64,000 bases of DNA from Zwartia hollandica (GTDB lineage Bacteria; Pseudomonadota; Gammaproteobacteria; Burkholderiales; Burkholderiaceae_B): contig NZ_JAHXRI010000006.1 of the NCBI RefSeq assembly GCF_019923725.1, positions 310,001 through 374,000 on the forward strand, in the 5' to 3' direction. Positions 44,591 to 55,189 of the stretch are shown one piece after another (position 1 is the first letter of the stretch; every line of letters begins with the position of its first letter). The notes under the pieces were generated by a model that had not been told where the DNA came from, made no database searches, and worked only from the letters and a program-made list of their open reading frames with translations. A program made the translations under genes and the position numbers.

Positions 44591-46018
44591 TTAGATATGC
44601 GTCACAAATTTCGTAACGAGATATCCATCAAACGTTTCTGCGCCACCTTCACTGCCAATGCCGCTATCCTTGATTCCACCAAATGGTGTTTCAGGTAAGG
44701 CACTACCGAAGTGGTTGATGTTTACCATGCCGGCTTCGATTGAGTTCGACACCTTCGTTGCCGTTTGTAAGGAATTTGTGAACACGTAGCTCGACAGGCC
44801 AAACGGCAAGCTGTTGGCACGTGCAATTACTTCATCCACATCGTCAAACGGTACGACTGGCGCGATAGGGCCAAAGGGCTCTTCAGTCATGAGCATGGCG
44901 TCGTCCTTCAGGCCCGTGATCACTGTCGGTGGAAAGAAGAAACCTTTGCCTGAGGGCGCATCACCACCGAGCTCGATCTTTGCGCCACGCTTACGCGCAT
45001 CTTCAACGAAACGAGCAATAGCCGGCACACGGCGTTCGTGGGCAAGCGGACCCATCTCAACACCATCATCTAAGCCATTGCCCACTTTCACATTCTTGAG
45101 AACATCAGTGAACTTCGCCAAAAACTTGTCGTATGCTTTTTTCTGAACGTAGAAACGTGTCGGCGACACACAAACCTGACCAGCATTACGAATCTTAAAC
45201 TTCGCCAGCATCGTAGCGGCGCGCTCAATATCTGCGTCGTCAAACACCAGCACAGGCGAATGGCCACCCAACTCCATCGTGACACGTTTCATGTGTGCAC
45301 CGGCTAACGCTGCAAGCTGCTTTCCAACGGGCACGGAGCCAGTGAAAGACACTTTGCGCGAAATAGGTGAGCGGATCAGGTAATCAGACACCTTGGCGGG
45401 CTCACCCCAAACAAGGTTGAGTACGCCGGGGGGGAGACCTGCGTCGTGAAACATCTGGGCGATCGCCATGACCGCGCTTGGAGAGTCCTCGGGGCCCTTC
45501 AAGATGATTGTGCAACCAGCGCCGACCGCCGCACAAATCTTGCGGATCGCCTGGTTGTAGGGGAAGTTCCAGGGCGTGAAGGCGACACAAACACCAATCG
45601 GCTCCTTAAGTACTAACTGGCGCACCTCTGGGCTGCGTGGCAGCACCACACGGCCATAAATACGACGGCACTCTTCCGCATGCCAGTCACAATGATCTGC
45701 GCAGCCCACGACCTCGCCCAAAGCCTCCGCGAGCGGCTTTCCTTGATCAAGAGTCATATTGCGGGCGATTTCCTTTGAGCGGTCACGTGTCAGCTGACCG
45801 ACTTTACGTAAAATGGCTGAGCGCTCCATTGGGGAGGACTTTTTCCACGATGCGAAAGCCTTTTCGGCCGCTTGCAGGGCCATATCCAGGTCGGCATTGG
45901 AAGCGTGCGGGAGCTGCCCTAGCACTTCCTGCGTGGCAGGATTGATCACCTCCTGCACCTTGCGGCCTTCGCCGGAGATGAATTGACCGTTGATATAAAG
46001 CGATAGTTTTTCGTACAT
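44591..46018 (-). CDS. NAD(P)-dependent aldehyde dehydrogenase (succinate-semialdehyde dehydrogenase-like)
   Basis: A 475-residue cytosolic ALDH superfamily enzyme that oxidises an aldehyde to the acid. Visible are PWNFP (149-153, with catalytic N151), the cofactor lysine in LKGPEDSP (173-180), the general base E249 in MELGGHSP and the nucleophile C283 in [12 protein letters not shown], followed by [10 protein letters not shown]. The subgroup resembles succinate-semialdehyde or related medium-chain dehydrogenases; substrate is not determined. I start at ATG 46018 ([13 protein letters not shown]); the longer frame to 46081 would run over the divergent promoter. It lies opposite to the ribosomal genes, between rpsQ and rplN, an unusual place. 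Confidence 0.88.
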   Translation of the reverse strand: MYEKLSLYINGQFISGEGRKVQEVINPATQEVLGQLPHASNADLDMALQAAEKAFASWKKSSPMERSAILRKVGQLTRDRSKEIARNMTLDQGKPLAEALGEVVGCADHCDWHAEECRRIYGRVVLPRSPEVRQLVLKEPIGVCVAFTPWNFPYNQAIRKICAAVGAGCTIILKGPEDSPSAVMAIAQMFHDAGLPPGVLNLVWGEPAKVSDYLIRSPISRKVSFTGSVPVGKQLAALAGAHMKRVTMELGGHSPVLVFDDADIERAATMLAKFKIRNAGQVCVSPTRFYVQKKAYDKFLAKFTDVLKNVKVGNGLDDGVEMGPLAHERRVPAIARFVEDARKRGAKIELGGDAPSGKGFFFPPTVITGLKDDAMLMTEEPFGPIAPVVPFDDVDEVIARANSLPFGLSSYVFTNSLQTATKVSNSIEAGMVNINHFGSALPETPFGGIKDSGIGSEGGAETFDGYLVTKFVTHI

Positions 46019-46073
46019 GACAGATTCCAAGGGTTGCTTCCGATGTTGGTAATATGACACAAGTTGACAGGGC

Positions 46074-46102
46074 TTGCACAAAAAAAAATATCGGGATATA
46101 CT
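46074..46102 (+). promoter_or_regulatory. Promoter candidate for the spc cluster (rplN onward)
   Basis: TTGCAC (46074-46079), 17 bases, then TATACT (46097-46102). A start near 46109 leaves a leader of about 195 bases before rplN. Because the terminator and the dehydrogenase cut the cluster from the S10 transcript, a promoter is needed somewhere in 46019-46303. A TTGACA at 46064-46069 is too far from this -10. The rest of the spacer shows no further clear signal. Confidence 0.55.
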
Positions 46103-46303
46103 GCACGGCTTTCCCGCATTTGTTGTGCGGCCAGACTAAAAACTACAAGGTTATTTGGTCCAGCAGTCGACAGAAGCAGAAAGATTGTTTAGCAGATTTC
46201 AACCCAGGGTGCCCTGTGGCGCCTAACGGGACCAAAACTGACTGATTTGGCTGCAAGCTATAAAGCAAGCAGGTAAGTTGGTTAAGTTGGAACAGGAAAA
46301 ATC

Positions 46304-46672
46304 ATGATCCAAATGCAGACCACGCTGGACGTGGCCGATAACACTGGTGCACGCTCTGTCATGTGCATCAAGGTGCTCGGCGGTTCCAAGCGCCGTTATG
46401 CCGCTATCGGCGACGTTATCAAAGTGACCGTCAAAGATGCAGCCCCCCGTGGCCGCGTCAAAAAAGGCGAGATCTACAACGCAGTCGTCGTTCGTACGGC
46501 AAAAGGCGTCCGTCGTAAAGACGGCTCGCTGATTCGTTTCGGTGGCAATGCCGCCGTATTGCTCAACGCCAAGCTCGAGCCCATCGGCACGCGCATCTTT
46601 GGACCCGTCACCCGCGAATTGCGTGGCGAGAAGTTCATGAAGATCGTGTCCTTGGCGCCTGAAGTGCTGTAA
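46304..46672 (+). CDS. rplN: 50S ribosomal protein L14
   Basis: Interface protein that makes an intersubunit bridge and binds the silencing factor RsfS. The 122 residues start [20 protein letters not shown] and include [16 protein letters not shown]. It is first gene of the spc block in this genome and has GGAAAAATC upstream as a modest ribosome binding site. Confidence 0.98.
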   Translation: MIQMQTTLDVADNTGARSVMCIKVLGGSKRRYAAIGDVIKVTVKDAAPRGRVKKGEIYNAVVVRTAKGVRRKDGSLIRFGGNAAVLLNAKLEPIGTRIFGPVTRELRGEKFMKIVSLAPEVL

Positions 46673-46681
46673 GGGGCCAAC

Positions 46682-47002
46682 ATGAATAAAATTCGCAAAG
46701 GCGACGAAGTTATTGTTTTGACGGGTCGTGACAAAAAGCGTCGCGGCACCGTGCTTGAGCGTGTCGATGCAGACCACGTGTTGGTCGAAGGCATCAACAT
46801 GGTCAAAAAGCATGTGCGCCCCAACCCAATGCAGGGTACGACGGGCGGCATTATCGAAAAGACAATGCCAATCCATATTTCAAACATCGCATTGTTCAAC
46901 CCTGCCACTGGCAAGGGTGAGCGCGTCGGTATCAAAGAAGTCGACGGCCGAAATGTGCGTGTTTATCGTTCCAGCGGCGAACCCGTTGGCGCGAAAGCAT
47001 AA
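46682..47002 (+). CDS. rplX: 50S ribosomal protein L24
   Basis: Assembly initiator near the tunnel exit with an N-terminal KOW motif ([20 protein letters not shown]). The 106 residues match the family. It lies 9 bases after rplN and 11 before rplE. Confidence 0.97.
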   Translation: MNKIRKGDEVIVLTGRDKKRRGTVLERVDADHVLVEGINMVKKHVRPNPMQGTTGGIIEKTMPIHISNIALFNPATGKGERVGIKEVDGRNVRVYRSSGEPVGAKA

Positions 47003-47013
47003 GGGAGCTCAAC

Positions 47014-47553
47014 ATGTCACGTTTTCAAGAGCTCTACCAGCAGAAAATTGCACCGCAATTGCGTGAGCAGTTCGGGTACGACAGTGTGATGCAGGTGCCA
47101 CGCATCACCAAAGTCACGCTAAACATGGGTGTGTCTGAAGCCGTCGCTGACAAAAAAGTCATCGAGCACGCTGTATCAGACCTCACCAAGATCGCCGGCC
47201 AAAAGCCAGTTGTGACCAAAACCAAAAAGGCTATCGCAGGCTTCAAAATCCGCGAAGACTACCCAATTGGTTGCATGGTGACACTGCGTGGCCAGCGCAT
47301 GTATGAATTCATCGACCGTCTCGTATCTGTGGCTCTGCCACGTGTGCGTGACTTCCGCGGAATTTCTGGTCGTGCGTTTGACGGTCGCGGCAACTACAAC
47401 ATCGGTGTGAAAGAGCAGATTATTTTCCCCGAAATTGAATACGACAAAATTGACGTGTTGCGTGGGATGAACATCAGCATCACCACCACCGCGAAGACCG
47501 ACGAAGAAGCAAAAGCGCTGTTGACAGCGTTCAGCTTCCCGTTCCGCAACTAA
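47014..47553 (+). CDS. rplE: 50S ribosomal protein L5
   Basis: Binds 5S rRNA in the central protuberance and contacts P-site tRNA. The 179 residues start [19 protein letters not shown] and contain the conserved [19 protein letters not shown] and [24 protein letters not shown] precedes the ATG. Confidence 0.98.
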   Translation: MSRFQELYQQKIAPQLREQFGYDSVMQVPRITKVTLNMGVSEAVADKKVIEHAVSDLTKIAGQKPVVTKTKKAIAGFKIREDYPIGCMVTLRGQRMYEFIDRLVSVALPRVRDFRGISGRAFDGRGNYNIGVKEQIIFPEIEYDKIDVLRGMNISITTTAKTDEEAKALLTAFSFPFRN

Positions 47554-47564
47554 GGGGCGCAGAC

Positions 47565-47870
47565 GTGGCTAAACTTTCAATGATCAATCGCGATGTAAAG
47601 CGCGTAAAAACAGCAGAGAAATTTGCTGCCAAGCGTGCTGCCCTTAAGGCAATCATCGAAGATTCATCCAAGACCGACGAAGAGCGCTACGAGGCACGGC
47701 TCAAAATGCAGCAGCTGCCCCGTAATGCAAGTCCTATTCGCCAGCGTAATCGCTGCGTGATTACGGGCCGCGCTCGCGGAGTTTTCCGCAAGTTCGGACT
47801 TGGCCGCATGAAACTGCGCGAATTGGCCATGAAGGGTGAAATCCCCGGCATGACCAAAGCTAGCTGGTAG
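47565..47870 (+). CDS. rpsN: 30S ribosomal protein S14
   Basis: Head assembly protein, 101 residues, of the long zinc-independent type: the C-terminal part [20 protein letters not shown] has only one cysteine and no CxxC pairs. The start is GTG at 47565 with AAGGGGCG upstream, giving [13 protein letters not shown]. It lies 11 bases before rpsH. Confidence 0.97.
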   Translation: MAKLSMINRDVKRVKTAEKFAAKRAALKAIIEDSSKTDEERYEARLKMQQLPRNASPIRQRNRCVITGRARGVFRKFGLGRMKLRELAMKGEIPGMTKASW

Positions 47871-47881
47871 GAGAATAAAAC

Positions 47882-48277
47882 ATGAGCATGAGCGACCCAA
47901 TCGCCGATATGCTGACTCGCATTCGTAATGCGCAGCAGGTAGACAAGACATCGGTGACCATGCCCTCCTCCAAGCTCAAGGCAGCTATCGCTGCCGTGCT
48001 TCAGGACGAAGGTTATGTCGACGGTTTTCAGATTAAGGGTACGGCCCAAAAGCCTGAACTCGAAATCACCCTTAAGTACTACGCTGGCCGTCCAGTGATC
48101 GAGCGCATCGAACGCGTCTCGCGCCCTGGTTTGCGTATCTACAAAGGTCACAGCAACATTCCTCAGGTTATGAACGGCCTGGGTGTCGCCATCGTCTCCA
48201 CCTCGCGTGGCGTGATGACCGATCGCAAAGCACGCGCCAATGGCGTGGGCGGCGAAGTGCTCTGCTACGTGGCTTAA
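47882..48277 (+). CDS. rpsH: 30S ribosomal protein S8
   Basis: Central-domain primary binder; in E. coli it also represses the spc operon at the rplE region. The 131 residues begin [19 protein letters not shown] and end [14 protein letters not shown] with GGEVLCYVA. It lies 12 bases before rplF. Confidence 0.98.
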   Translation: MSMSDPIADMLTRIRNAQQVDKTSVTMPSSKLKAAIAAVLQDEGYVDGFQIKGTAQKPELEITLKYYAGRPVIERIERVSRPGLRIYKGHSNIPQVMNGLGVAIVSTSRGVMTDRKARANGVGGEVLCYVA

Positions 48278-48289
48278 GGAGAGAACCTA

Positions 48290-48823
48290 ATGTCACGTAT
48301 CGCAAAATATCCAGTCGAGCTGCCTAAGGGCGTTGAAGCTTCGATCAAGTCCGATCTGATTACCGTCAAAGGCCCATTGGGCACCCTGACGCAGACACTG
48401 AATGGCGATGTCATCGTCAACGAAGACGCAGGTAAGCTGTCGTTCATCGTTGCAAATGATTCTCGCCAGGCTAAGGCAATGTCAGGCACCTTGCGTGCAC
48501 TGGTAGCCAACATGGTCACCGGTGTGAGCAAAGGCTTTGAGCGTAAGTTGACGCTTGTTGGTGTGGGTTACCGCGCCGCCGTGCAAGGCAACGCGATCAA
48601 ATTGCAACTTGGTTTTTCGCATGATGTTGTGCATCCGATGCCTGAAGGCGTAAAAGCCGAATGCCCAACACAGACGGAAATCGTCTTGAAGGGTTCCAAC
48701 AAGCAAGTTGTTGGACAGGTGGCTGCAGAGCTTCGGGCATATCGTCCGCCAGAGCCTTACAAAGGCAAGGGCGTTCGTTATGTTGACGAGCACGTCATCA
48801 TCAAAGAAACCAAGAAGAAATAA
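48290..48823 (+). CDS. rplF: 50S ribosomal protein L6
   Basis: Two-domain protein near the sarcin-ricin loop. The 177 residues start [15 protein letters not shown] and contain the C-terminal signature [20 protein letters not shown] precedes the ATG. rplR follows after 21 bases. Confidence 0.98.
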   Translation: MSRIAKYPVELPKGVEASIKSDLITVKGPLGTLTQTLNGDVIVNEDAGKLSFIVANDSRQAKAMSGTLRALVANMVTGVSKGFERKLTLVGVGYRAAVQGNAIKLQLGFSHDVVHPMPEGVKAECPTQTEIVLKGSNKQVVGQVAAELRAYRPPEPYKGKGVRYVDEHVIIKETKKK

Positions 48824-48844
48824 TCGCGCAAACAAGGAAACATC

Positions 48845-49210
48845 ATGGACAAAAAAATTTCCCGTTTGCGTCGTGCCGTACCGACGCGTAAGAAAATCGC
48901 CGAGTTGCGAGTTAATCGCCTCCAGATTTTCCGCTCGAATCTGCACATCTACGCAAACATCATTTCGCCTGAAGGCGATCGCATCCTTGTTTCAGCCTCA
49001 ACGGTTGAAGCAGAAGTGCGTCAGCAACTCGCGGGTCAAACGGGTGGTGGCGGCAATACTGCCGCTGCATCACTGGTTGGCAAGCGCGTAGCAGAGAAAG
49101 CAAAGGCTGCTGGTATTGAGCTTGTCGCTTTTGATCGTTCGGGTTTCCGTTACCACGGCCGTGTAAAAGCCCTGGCCGATGCCGCGCGTGAAGCCGGTCT
49201 GAAGTTTTAA
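48845..49210 (+). CDS. rplR: 50S ribosomal protein L18
   Basis: Binds 5S rRNA with L5. The 121 residues show a basic N-terminus ([16 protein letters not shown]), the [18 protein letters not shown] fold region, and the C-terminal [21 protein letters not shown] signature. AAGGAAAC precedes the ATG. Confidence 0.98.
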   Translation: MDKKISRLRRAVPTRKKIAELRVNRLQIFRSNLHIYANIISPEGDRILVSASTVEAEVRQQLAGQTGGGGNTAAASLVGKRVAEKAKAAGIELVAFDRSGFRYHGRVKALADAAREAGLKF

Positions 49211-49225
49211 GCGAGGAACAGTCAA

Positions 49226-49744
49226 ATGGCTAAAGAACAACGCAAGAACGCTCCTGAAGAGCGTGATGATGGTCTTCGCGAAAAAATGATCGCGGTTAAC
49301 CGCGTCAGCAAAGTCGTCAAGGGTGGTCGCACAATGAGCTTTGCTGCGCTGACCGTAGTTGGCGACGGCGATGGCCGTGTCGGTATGGGCAAAGGCAAAG
49401 CACGTGAAGTGCCAGTGTCGGTGCAGAAAGCAATGGAACAGGCGCGTCGCGAGATGTTCAAAGTTTCATTGAAGAACGGCACGCTCCACCACACCGTGGT
49501 CGGTAAGCATGGCGCCTCGACAGTGCTGATTTCGCCTGCGGCAGAAGGTACAGGCGTGATCGCCGGCGGCCCAATGCGCGCAATTTTTGATGTGATGGGT
49601 GTGCGTAACGTCGTGGCGAAAAGCCTCGGCTCGAGTAACCCTTACAACATGGTTCGTGCAACGCTTAACGGCTTGCGCGCTTCCCTCACCCCGTCGGAAG
49701 TTGCTGCAAAACGTGGCAAAACCGTCGAAGAGATCTTGGGGTAA
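49226..49744 (+). CDS. rpsE: 30S ribosomal protein S5
   Basis: Decoding-fidelity protein at the mRNA entry and spectinomycin site. The 172 residues include [20 protein letters not shown] (spectinomycin loop, no visible change), [12 protein letters not shown] and the C-terminal [16 protein letters not shown]. rpmD follows after 3 bases. Confidence 0.98.
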   Translation: MAKEQRKNAPEERDDGLREKMIAVNRVSKVVKGGRTMSFAALTVVGDGDGRVGMGKGKAREVPVSVQKAMEQARREMFKVSLKNGTLHHTVVGKHGASTVLISPAAEGTGVIAGGPMRAIFDVMGVRNVVAKSLGSSNPYNMVRATLNGLRASLTPSEVAAKRGKTVEEILG

Positions 49745-49747
49745 GTC

Positions 49748-49933
49748 ATGGCTGATAAACAAGTCAAAGTCACCTTGGTCCGTTCGACCATTGGTACAAA
49801 GCAAGACCACCGCGACACCGTGCGTGGATTGGGTTTGCGCCGTCTCAACAGCAGCAAAGTGCTCAAAGACACTCCCGAAGTTCGCGGAATGATCAACAAA
49901 GTTGATTATCTCGTGACCGTTTCGGAAGTCTGA
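49748..49933 (+). CDS. rpmD: 50S ribosomal protein L30
   Basis: Short 61-residue 23S-binding protein. [20 protein letters not shown] and [17 protein letters not shown] are the family core. It lies 3 bases after rpsE and 11 before rplO. Confidence 0.97.
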   Translation: MADKQVKVTLVRSTIGTKQDHRDTVRGLGLRRLNSSKVLKDTPEVRGMINKVDYLVTVSEV

Positions 49934-49944
49934 AAGGAATCACG

Positions 49945-50385
49945 ATGTCGATTACTCAACTCAATACGCTAAAGCCCGCCGTGGGCTCGACACACGCTAA
50001 GCGTCGTGTTGGTCGCGGAATTGGCTCCGGCCTTGGTAAAACCGCTGGTCGTGGCCATAAAGGCCAAAGCTCGCGCGCCGGTGGCTTTCATAAAGTCGGC
50101 TTCGAAGGCGGTCAGATGCCTTTGCAGCGTCGTTTGCCGAAGCGTGGCTTCTCTATTTTGGATGACCATCTGTACGCACAAGTGCGTTTGTCTGACTTGC
50201 AGGCGTTGCCCGTCGAAGAAATCGACGTGCAAGTACTGAAACAAGCTGGTGTAGTGGGCACGCAAGTGCGCTATGTCAAAGTGTTTAAGTCGGGCGAGCT
50301 GACACGCAAGGTTACCCTCAAGGGTATCGGTGCTACAGCTGGTGCGCGTGCTTCGATTGAAGCCGCTGGCGGCGCGATTGCTTAA
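49945..50385 (+). CDS. rplO: 50S ribosomal protein L15
   Basis: Late assembly protein with a long glycine-rich N-terminal extension into 23S r[23 protein letters not shown] followed by GQSSRAGG. The 146 residues end in the globular domain [15 protein letters not shown]. It lies 13 bases before secY, the usual neighbour. Confidence 0.98.
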   Translation: MSITQLNTLKPAVGSTHAKRRVGRGIGSGLGKTAGRGHKGQSSRAGGFHKVGFEGGQMPLQRRLPKRGFSILDDHLYAQVRLSDLQALPVEEIDVQVLKQAGVVGTQVRYVKVFKSGELTRKVTLKGIGATAGARASIEAAGGAIA

Positions 50386-50398
50386 GACGGATTAAAGA

Positions 50399-51724
50399 AT
50401 GGCAACAGCACAACCCGCAGGAAAAGCAGGCCCACGTTACGGCGACTTAAAGCGTCGTCTCGTGTTCCTGGTGCTCGCCTTGGTGGTTTACCGCCTAGGT
50501 ACGCACATTCCTGTTCCGGGCATCAACCCAGATGCGCTCGCTGATTTATTCCGCGAGAATCAAGGTGGAATTCTCGGTTTGTTCAACATGTTCTCGGGTG
50601 GTGCCTTGGCACGCTTCTCGATTTTCGCGTTGGGCATCATGCCGTACATTTCTGCATCGATCATCATGCAGTTGATGTCGGTTGTCGTGCCTACGCTTGA
50701 AGCCATCAAGAAAGATGGCGAAGCAGGCCGTCGCAAGATCACGCAGTACACCCGTTACGGCACAGTCGCGCTTGCGCTGGTGCAGGCAATCGGCATTTCC
50801 GTCGCGCTTGAGTCTCAGCCTGGGCTGGTGATCGATTCGGGTGTGATGTTCCGCCTCACAACCGTGGTGACTTTGGTTACCGGTACGATGTTTGTGATGT
50901 GGCTTGGTGAGCAAATCACCGAGCGAGGTTTAGGTAACGGCATTTCGATTCTGATTTTCGCAGGTATTGTTGCTGGGTTGCCAAGTGCACTAGCCGGTCT
51001 GCTAGATTTGGTACGTACGAATGCGATGTCGGGGTTCTCGGCGCTCTTTATCGTGGCGTTGTCGGTTCTTGTGACGGCATTTGTTGTCCTGGTAGAGCGC
51101 GGTCAGCGCAAGATCACTGTGAACTACGCTAAGCGGCAGGTTGGTAACAAAGTTTACGGCGGTCAAACATCGCACTTGCCACTTAAGCTGAACATGGCTG
51201 GTGTGATACCTCCAATTTTTGCTTCTTCGATTATTTTGTTCCCAGCGACGATTACTAGTTGGTTCTCGAATACCGAAGGGATGCGCTGGTTAGGCGACTT
51301 GGCTGCAGCACTTGCACCTCGCCAACCGCTCTATATCACCTTGTATGCAACAGCGATTATTTTCTTCTGCTTCTTTTATACGGCTTTGGTGTTTAACAGC
51401 CGCGAAACAGCAGACAACCTTAAGAAGAGCGGTGCGTTTGTTCCAGGGATTCGTCCGGGCGAGCAGACCGCTAAATTCATCGACAAGATTTTGATGCGAT
51501 TGACCTTGGCTGGCGCCTTGTACATCACGTTGGTGTGCTTGTTGCCGGAGTTCTTGGTCATGCGTTGGAATGTACCGTTTTATTTTGGCGGCACCTCTTT
51601 GCTGATTATTGTTGTAGTTACGATGGACTTCATGGCTCAGGTTCAGGCCTACATGATGTCTCACCAGTACGATTCACTGCTCAAGAAGGCTAACTTCAAG
51701 GGCGCGAATATGCCAATGAGATAA
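50399..51724 (+). CDS. secY: Preprotein translocase subunit SecY
   Basis: Channel subunit of SecYEG in the cytoplasmic membrane. The 441 residues have ten membrane segments; [11 protein letters not shown] and the plug region [36 protein letters not shown], and the C5 loop [16 protein letters not shown] are typical. secE lies 28 kb to the left. infA follows after 9 bases. Confidence 0.98.
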   Translation: MATAQPAGKAGPRYGDLKRRLVFLVLALVVYRLGTHIPVPGINPDALADLFRENQGGILGLFNMFSGGALARFSIFALGIMPYISASIIMQLMSVVVPTLEAIKKDGEAGRRKITQYTRYGTVALALVQAIGISVALESQPGLVIDSGVMFRLTTVVTLVTGTMFVMWLGEQITERGLGNGISILIFAGIVAGLPSALAGLLDLVRTNAMSGFSALFIVALSVLVTAFVVLVERGQRKITVNYAKRQVGNKVYGGQTSHLPLKLNMAGVIPPIFASSIILFPATITSWFSNTEGMRWLGDLAAALAPRQPLYITLYATAIIFFCFFYTALVFNSRETADNLKKSGAFVPGIRPGEQTAKFIDKILMRLTLAGALYITLVCLLPEFLVMRWNVPFYFGGTSLLIIVVVTMDFMAQVQAYMMSHQYDSLLKKANFKGANMPMR

Positions 51725-51733
51725 GCGAGAGCA

Positions 51734-51952
51734 ATGTCAAAGGACGACGTCATTCAGATGCAGGGTGAGATTCTTGAGAATCTTCCCAACGCAACTTTTC
51801 GTGTCAAGCTAGAAAATGGCCATGTAGTGTTAGGGCATATTTCCGGCAAGATGCGCATGCATTACATCCGGATTTTGCCGGGCGATAAAGTCACAGTGGA
51901 GCTCACACCCTATGACCTAACGCGCGCCAGAATCGTATTCCGCTCTAAATAA
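51734..51952 (+). CDS. infA: Translation initiation factor IF-1
   Basis: OB-fold factor that blocks the A site during initiation. The 72 residues start [20 protein letters not shown] and end [13 protein letters not shown]. Placed between secY and rpmJ, as in many betaproteobacteria and Gram-positive bacteria but not in E. coli. Confidence 0.97.
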   Translation: MSKDDVIQMQGEILENLPNATFRVKLENGHVVLGHISGKMRMHYIRILPGDKVTVELTPYDLTRARIVFRSK

Positions 51953-51983
51953 GCGGCCGGGTAACAGATAACAGGAGTCAACC

Positions 51984-52097
51984 ATGAAAGTAATGGCATC
52001 GGTTAAGCGGATTTGCCGCAATTGCAAGATTATTAAACGTCACGGCGTCGTGCGAGTCATTTGCACCGACCCGCGTCACAAGCAGCGTCAAGGTTAA
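51984..52097 (+). CDS. rpmJ: 50S ribosomal protein L36, zinc-binding form
   Basis: A 37-residue zinc ribbon protein: [20 protein letters not shown], then [17 protein letters not shown]. All four zinc ligands are present (C11, C14, C27, H32). ACAGGAGTCAACC gives a strong ribosome binding site. rpsM follows after 14 bases. Confidence 0.97.
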   Translation: MKVMASVKRICRNCKIIKRHGVVRVICTDPRHKQRQG

Positions 52098-52111
52098 TAC
52101 AAGGAATCGTT

Positions 52112-52477
52112 ATGGCCCGTATTGCTGGCATCAACATACCGCCACATCAGCACGCCGAAATCGGCCTGACTGCCATTTTTGGCATCGGTCGCACGCGTTC
52201 ACGCAAAATCTGTGAAGCAGCTGGTGTTCCCCTGTCGAAGAAGGTCAAAGACCTGACCGACGCAGAACTCGAGCGTATCCGTGAGCACGTTGGCGTGTTT
52301 GCGGTGGAAGGTGATTTGCGCCGTGAAGTTCAGTTGTCGATCAAGCGTTTGATCGACCTCGGAACCTATCGCGGCATGCGCCATAAGCGCGGCCTGCCCG
52401 TACGTGGTCAACGCACTCGCACTAACGCCCGCACCCGCAAGGGACCGCGTCGCGCTGCTGCAAGCCTGAAGAAATAA
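52112..52477 (+). CDS. rpsM: 30S ribosomal protein S13
   Basis: Head protein contacting P-site tRNA and intersubunit bridge B1. The 121 residues start [20 protein letters not shown] and end with the basic tail [16 protein letters not shown] 52112 has AAGGAA upstream; a longer in-frame start at 52061 overlaps rpmJ and is rejected. Confidence 0.98.
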   Translation: MARIAGINIPPHQHAEIGLTAIFGIGRTRSRKICEAAGVPLSKKVKDLTDAELERIREHVGVFAVEGDLRREVQLSIKRLIDLGTYRGMRHKRGLPVRGQRTRTNARTRKGPRRAAASLKK

Positions 52478-52490
52478 AGAGGATTAGAAG

Positions 52491-52892
52491 ATGGCAAAAG
52501 CTTCTACCGCCGGCGCAACCCGCGTTCGCAAAAAAGTTAAAAAGAATGTGTCGGACGGCATTGCGCACGTTCACGCATCGTTCAATAACACCATCATCAC
52601 GATCACCGATCGTCAGGGTAACGCCTTGTCGTGGGCGACCTCCGGTGGTGCTGGTTTCAAGGGCTCACGCAAGTCGACTCCATTCGCAGCGCAGGTTGCG
52701 GCAGAGACGGCCGGCAAAGTGGCTATCGAATACGGCATCAAGACACTTGAAGTTCGCATCAAGGGCCCAGGCCCAGGTCGCGAATCTTCAGTACGTGCGT
52801 TGAATGCGCTGGGCATCAAGATTTCGAGCATCGCCGATATCACGCCCGTGCCGCACAACGGTTGCCGTCCACCCAAGCGTCGTCGTATCTAA
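52491..52892 (+). CDS. rpsK: 30S ribosomal protein S11
   Basis: Platform protein near the mRNA exit. The 133 residues contain [20 protein letters not shown] and [17 protein letters not shown], ending CRPPKRRRI. It is 13 bases after rpsM; rpsD follows after 11 bases. Confidence 0.98.
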   Translation: MAKASTAGATRVRKKVKKNVSDGIAHVHASFNNTIITITDRQGNALSWATSGGAGFKGSRKSTPFAAQVAAETAGKVAIEYGIKTLEVRIKGPGPGRESSVRALNALGIKISSIADITPVPHNGCRPPKRRRI

Positions 52893-52903
52893 GGGGAACC
52901 CAC

Positions 52904-53527
52904 ATGGCACGTTATACCGGTCCCAAATGCAAACTCTCGCGTCGCGAGGGAATTGATCTTTTCCTGAAGAGCGCACGTCGCTCGCTGGACTCCAAGTGCA
53001 AGCTGGATTCCAAGCCAGGCCAACACGGTCGCACCTCAGGTGCCCGTACATCGGACTACGGTCTGCAGTTGCGTGAAAAGCAAAAGCTCAAGCGCATGTA
53101 CGGCATTATGGAAAAACAGTTCCGTAAGTATTTCGCAGAAGCCGAGCGTCGTAAAGGCAACACTGGCGAACAGCTCATCCAGTTGCTCGAGTCGCGTCTG
53201 GACAACGTTGTCTATCGTATGGGCTTTGGCTCAACACGCGCAGAAGCACGCCAGTTAGTGTCCCATCGTGCGATCGAGCTCAACGGCCACACTGCCGATA
53301 TCCCTTCGATGTTGATCAAGTCGGGCGACGTTGTTGCAATTCGCGAGAAAGCAAAAGCGCAAGCGCGTATTCGCGAATCGATGGACTTGGCTTCTGGCAA
53401 TGGTTTGCCACAATGGGTTGAAGTTGATACCGCCAAGCTTGTTGGTACGTTCAAGCAAGTCCCTGATCGTGCAGACGTTGCTCGCGACATCAACGAGTCG
53501 ATGGTCGTCGAATTGTATTCACGTTAA
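52904..53527 (+). CDS. rpsD: 30S ribosomal protein S4
   Basis: 16S 5'-domain primary binder; in E. coli it also represses the alpha operon and acts in rRNA antitermination. The 207 residues start [19 protein letters not shown] and hold the S4 RNA-binding domain [23 protein letters not shown] 52904 is used; a longer frame from 52862 overlaps rpsK. A strong terminator-like hairpin follows. Confidence 0.98.
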   Translation: MARYTGPKCKLSRREGIDLFLKSARRSLDSKCKLDSKPGQHGRTSGARTSDYGLQLREKQKLKRMYGIMEKQFRKYFAEAERRKGNTGEQLIQLLESRLDNVVYRMGFGSTRAEARQLVSHRAIELNGHTADIPSMLIKSGDVVAIREKAKAQARIRESMDLASGNGLPQWVEVDTAKLVGTFKQVPDRADVARDINESMVVELYSR

Positions 53528-53537
53528 TAATCGTTTT

Positions 53538-53568
53538 AAAAAGTGCGTAGCGATGCTGCGCACTTTTT
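53538..53568 (+). terminator. Terminator or attenuator between rpsD and rpoA
   Basis: A 10-bp stem AAAAAGTGCG/CGCACTTTTT extended by TAGC/GCTG pairs around a GAT loop, with the T run in the 3' arm. It stands 77 bases before the rpoA start and could partly uncouple rpoA-rplQ from the ribosomal genes. Confidence 0.8.
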
Positions 53569-53645
53569 ATGATGCTGTAGTTAAGCTTTCACCCATCAGC
53601 CTTATCGGTGTAACGAACCGAGGGTATTGAAAAGGAATTGCAGAT

Positions 53646-54629
53646 ATGTCACAAGGTTTTCTGAAGCCACGTTCGATTGAAGTCGAGCCCGTAGGCACCA
53701 ACCACGCCAAAATCATTATGGAGCCGTTTGAACGCGGCTACGGACATACATTGGGCAACGCATTGCGTCGCATCTTGTTGTCATCGATGACGGGTTATGC
53801 ACCAACCGAAGTACAGATCACGGGTGTCGTACACGAGTACTCAACGATTACTGGTGTGCGTGAAGACATTGTTGATATTCTCTTGAACCTTAAAGGTGTG
53901 GTGTTTAAGCTCCACAGCCGTGACGAGGTGACCTTGACCCTGCGCAAGCAAGGCGCTGGTCTCGTCCTAGCTTCAGATATTGAATTACCCCACGACGTTG
54001 AAATCGTGAACCCACAACAAGTCATTGCAACGCTAACCGAGTCCGGAAAGCTTGAAATGCAAATCAAAGTTGAAAAGGGTCGTGGTTACGTTCCTGGTAA
54101 CGTGCGTGCTTTGATCGATGATCGTGCACACACAATCGGTCGTATCGTGCTTGATGCATCGTTTAGCCCAGTGCGTCGCGTGAGCTACGCTGTTGAGAAC
54201 GCTCGCGTTGAGCAGCGTACAGACCTTGACAAGCTTGTGATCGACGTTGAGACAAACGGCGTGATCAGCCCAGAAGAAGCCGTGCGTCAGTCTGCTCGTA
54301 TTCTGATGGATCAGATTTCGGTATTCGCTGCACTCGAAGGTGCCGGCGATTCTTACGAAATGCCAAGCCGTGGTGCTCCGCAAATCGATCCAGTGCTGTT
54401 GCGCCCGGTTGATGATCTCGAGCTGACTGTGCGTTCGGCGAACTGCCTAAAAGCAGAGAATATTTACTACATCGGTGATTTGATTCAACGCACCGAAAAC
54501 GAATTGCTCAAGACACCAAACCTTGGTCGCAAGTCGCTCAACGAAATCAAAGAAGTCCTGTCCGCTCGCGGCTTGACTTTAGGGATGAAGCTTGAGAACT
54601 GGCCACCAATGGGCCTCGAGCGTCCGTAA
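53646..54629 (+). CDS. rpoA: RNA polymerase alpha subunit
   Basis: Assembly platform for RNA polymerase and contact for UP elements and activators. The 327 residues show the N-terminal dimer domain ([20 protein letters not shown] near residues 25-44) and the C-terminal DNA-binding domain from about 245 with [20 protein letters not shown] and [18 protein letters not shown] precedes the ATG. A small hairpin AGCACC/GGGTGCT lies in the following 104-base spacer. Confidence 0.99.
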   Translation: MSQGFLKPRSIEVEPVGTNHAKIIMEPFERGYGHTLGNALRRILLSSMTGYAPTEVQITGVVHEYSTITGVREDIVDILLNLKGVVFKLHSRDEVTLTLRKQGAGLVLASDIELPHDVEIVNPQQVIATLTESGKLEMQIKVEKGRGYVPGNVRALIDDRAHTIGRIVLDASFSPVRRVSYAVENARVEQRTDLDKLVIDVETNGVISPEEAVRQSARILMDQISVFAALEGAGDSYEMPSRGAPQIDPVLLRPVDDLELTVRSANCLKAENIYYIGDLIQRTENELLKTPNLGRKSLNEIKEVLSARGLTLGMKLENWPPMGLERP

Positions 54630-54733
54630 GCTTAGCAAGACCAAAATCGGCCCGCAGCACCTCAGGGTGCTGATAGAAGAGCTGAATAACCTCGAGCGGA
54701 AACGCTCTTAATAGATTCAATAAGGAAAGTATC

Positions 54734-55126
54734 ATGCGTCACGGTAATGGATTACGTAAGCTCAACCGCACCAGCAGCCATCGCCTTGCGATGTTCCGCA
54801 ACATGGCTGTCGCGTTGTTGACCCACGAAGCGATCAAGACAACGTTGCCTAAGGCAAAAGAATTGCGTCGCATCGTTGAGCCTCTCATCACGATGGGCAA
54901 GAGCCCAACTCTGGCAAATAAGCGTTTGGCTTTTGCACGCTTGCGTGACCGCGAGATCGTACTCAAGCTTTTTGCTGAAATCGGCCCACGTTATGCAGCA
55001 CGCAATGGCGGCTACACACGTATCCTCAAGATGGGTTTCCGTCAGGGTGACAATGCCCCGATGGCTTTTATGGAATTGGTTGACCGCCCAGTGGTCGAAG
55101 AGGCAGTTGAAGAAGCTGCTGAATAA
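54734..55126 (+). CDS. rplQ: 50S ribosomal protein L17
   Basis: Protein of the 50S tunnel-exit rim. The 130 residues start [20 protein letters not shown] and end in an acidic tail [19 protein letters not shown] precedes the ATG. It is the last gene of the alpha cluster, closed by the terminator at 55149. Confidence 0.98.
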   Translation: MRHGNGLRKLNRTSSHRLAMFRNMAVALLTHEAIKTTLPKAKELRRIVEPLITMGKSPTLANKRLAFARLRDREIVLKLFAEIGPRYAARNGGYTRILKMGFRQGDNAPMAFMELVDRPVVEEAVEEAAE

Positions 55127-55148
55127 ATTTCGACAGCTTAAACAAACG

Positions 55149-55175
55149 AAGCCTCGGTTTATCCGAGGCTTTTTT
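55149..55175 (+). terminator. Intrinsic terminator after rplQ
   Basis: A stem AAGCCTCGG/CCGAGGCTT with loop TTTAT and a six-T tail. It ends 14 bases before the cutA start, so cutA needs read-through or a promoter inside rplQ. Confidence 0.92.
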
Positions 55176-55189
55176 GTCAGAGGACGCCC

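Noticed and set aside
46064-46069. TTGACA as the -35 of the rplN promoter
   Set aside because: It is 27 bases from TATACT; the TTGCAC at 46074 has the right 17-base spacing.
46019-46081. 21-residue extension of the aldehyde dehydrogenase
   Set aside because: The added residues ([21 protein letters not shown]) are unlike the family and the stretch overlaps the divergent promoter zone.
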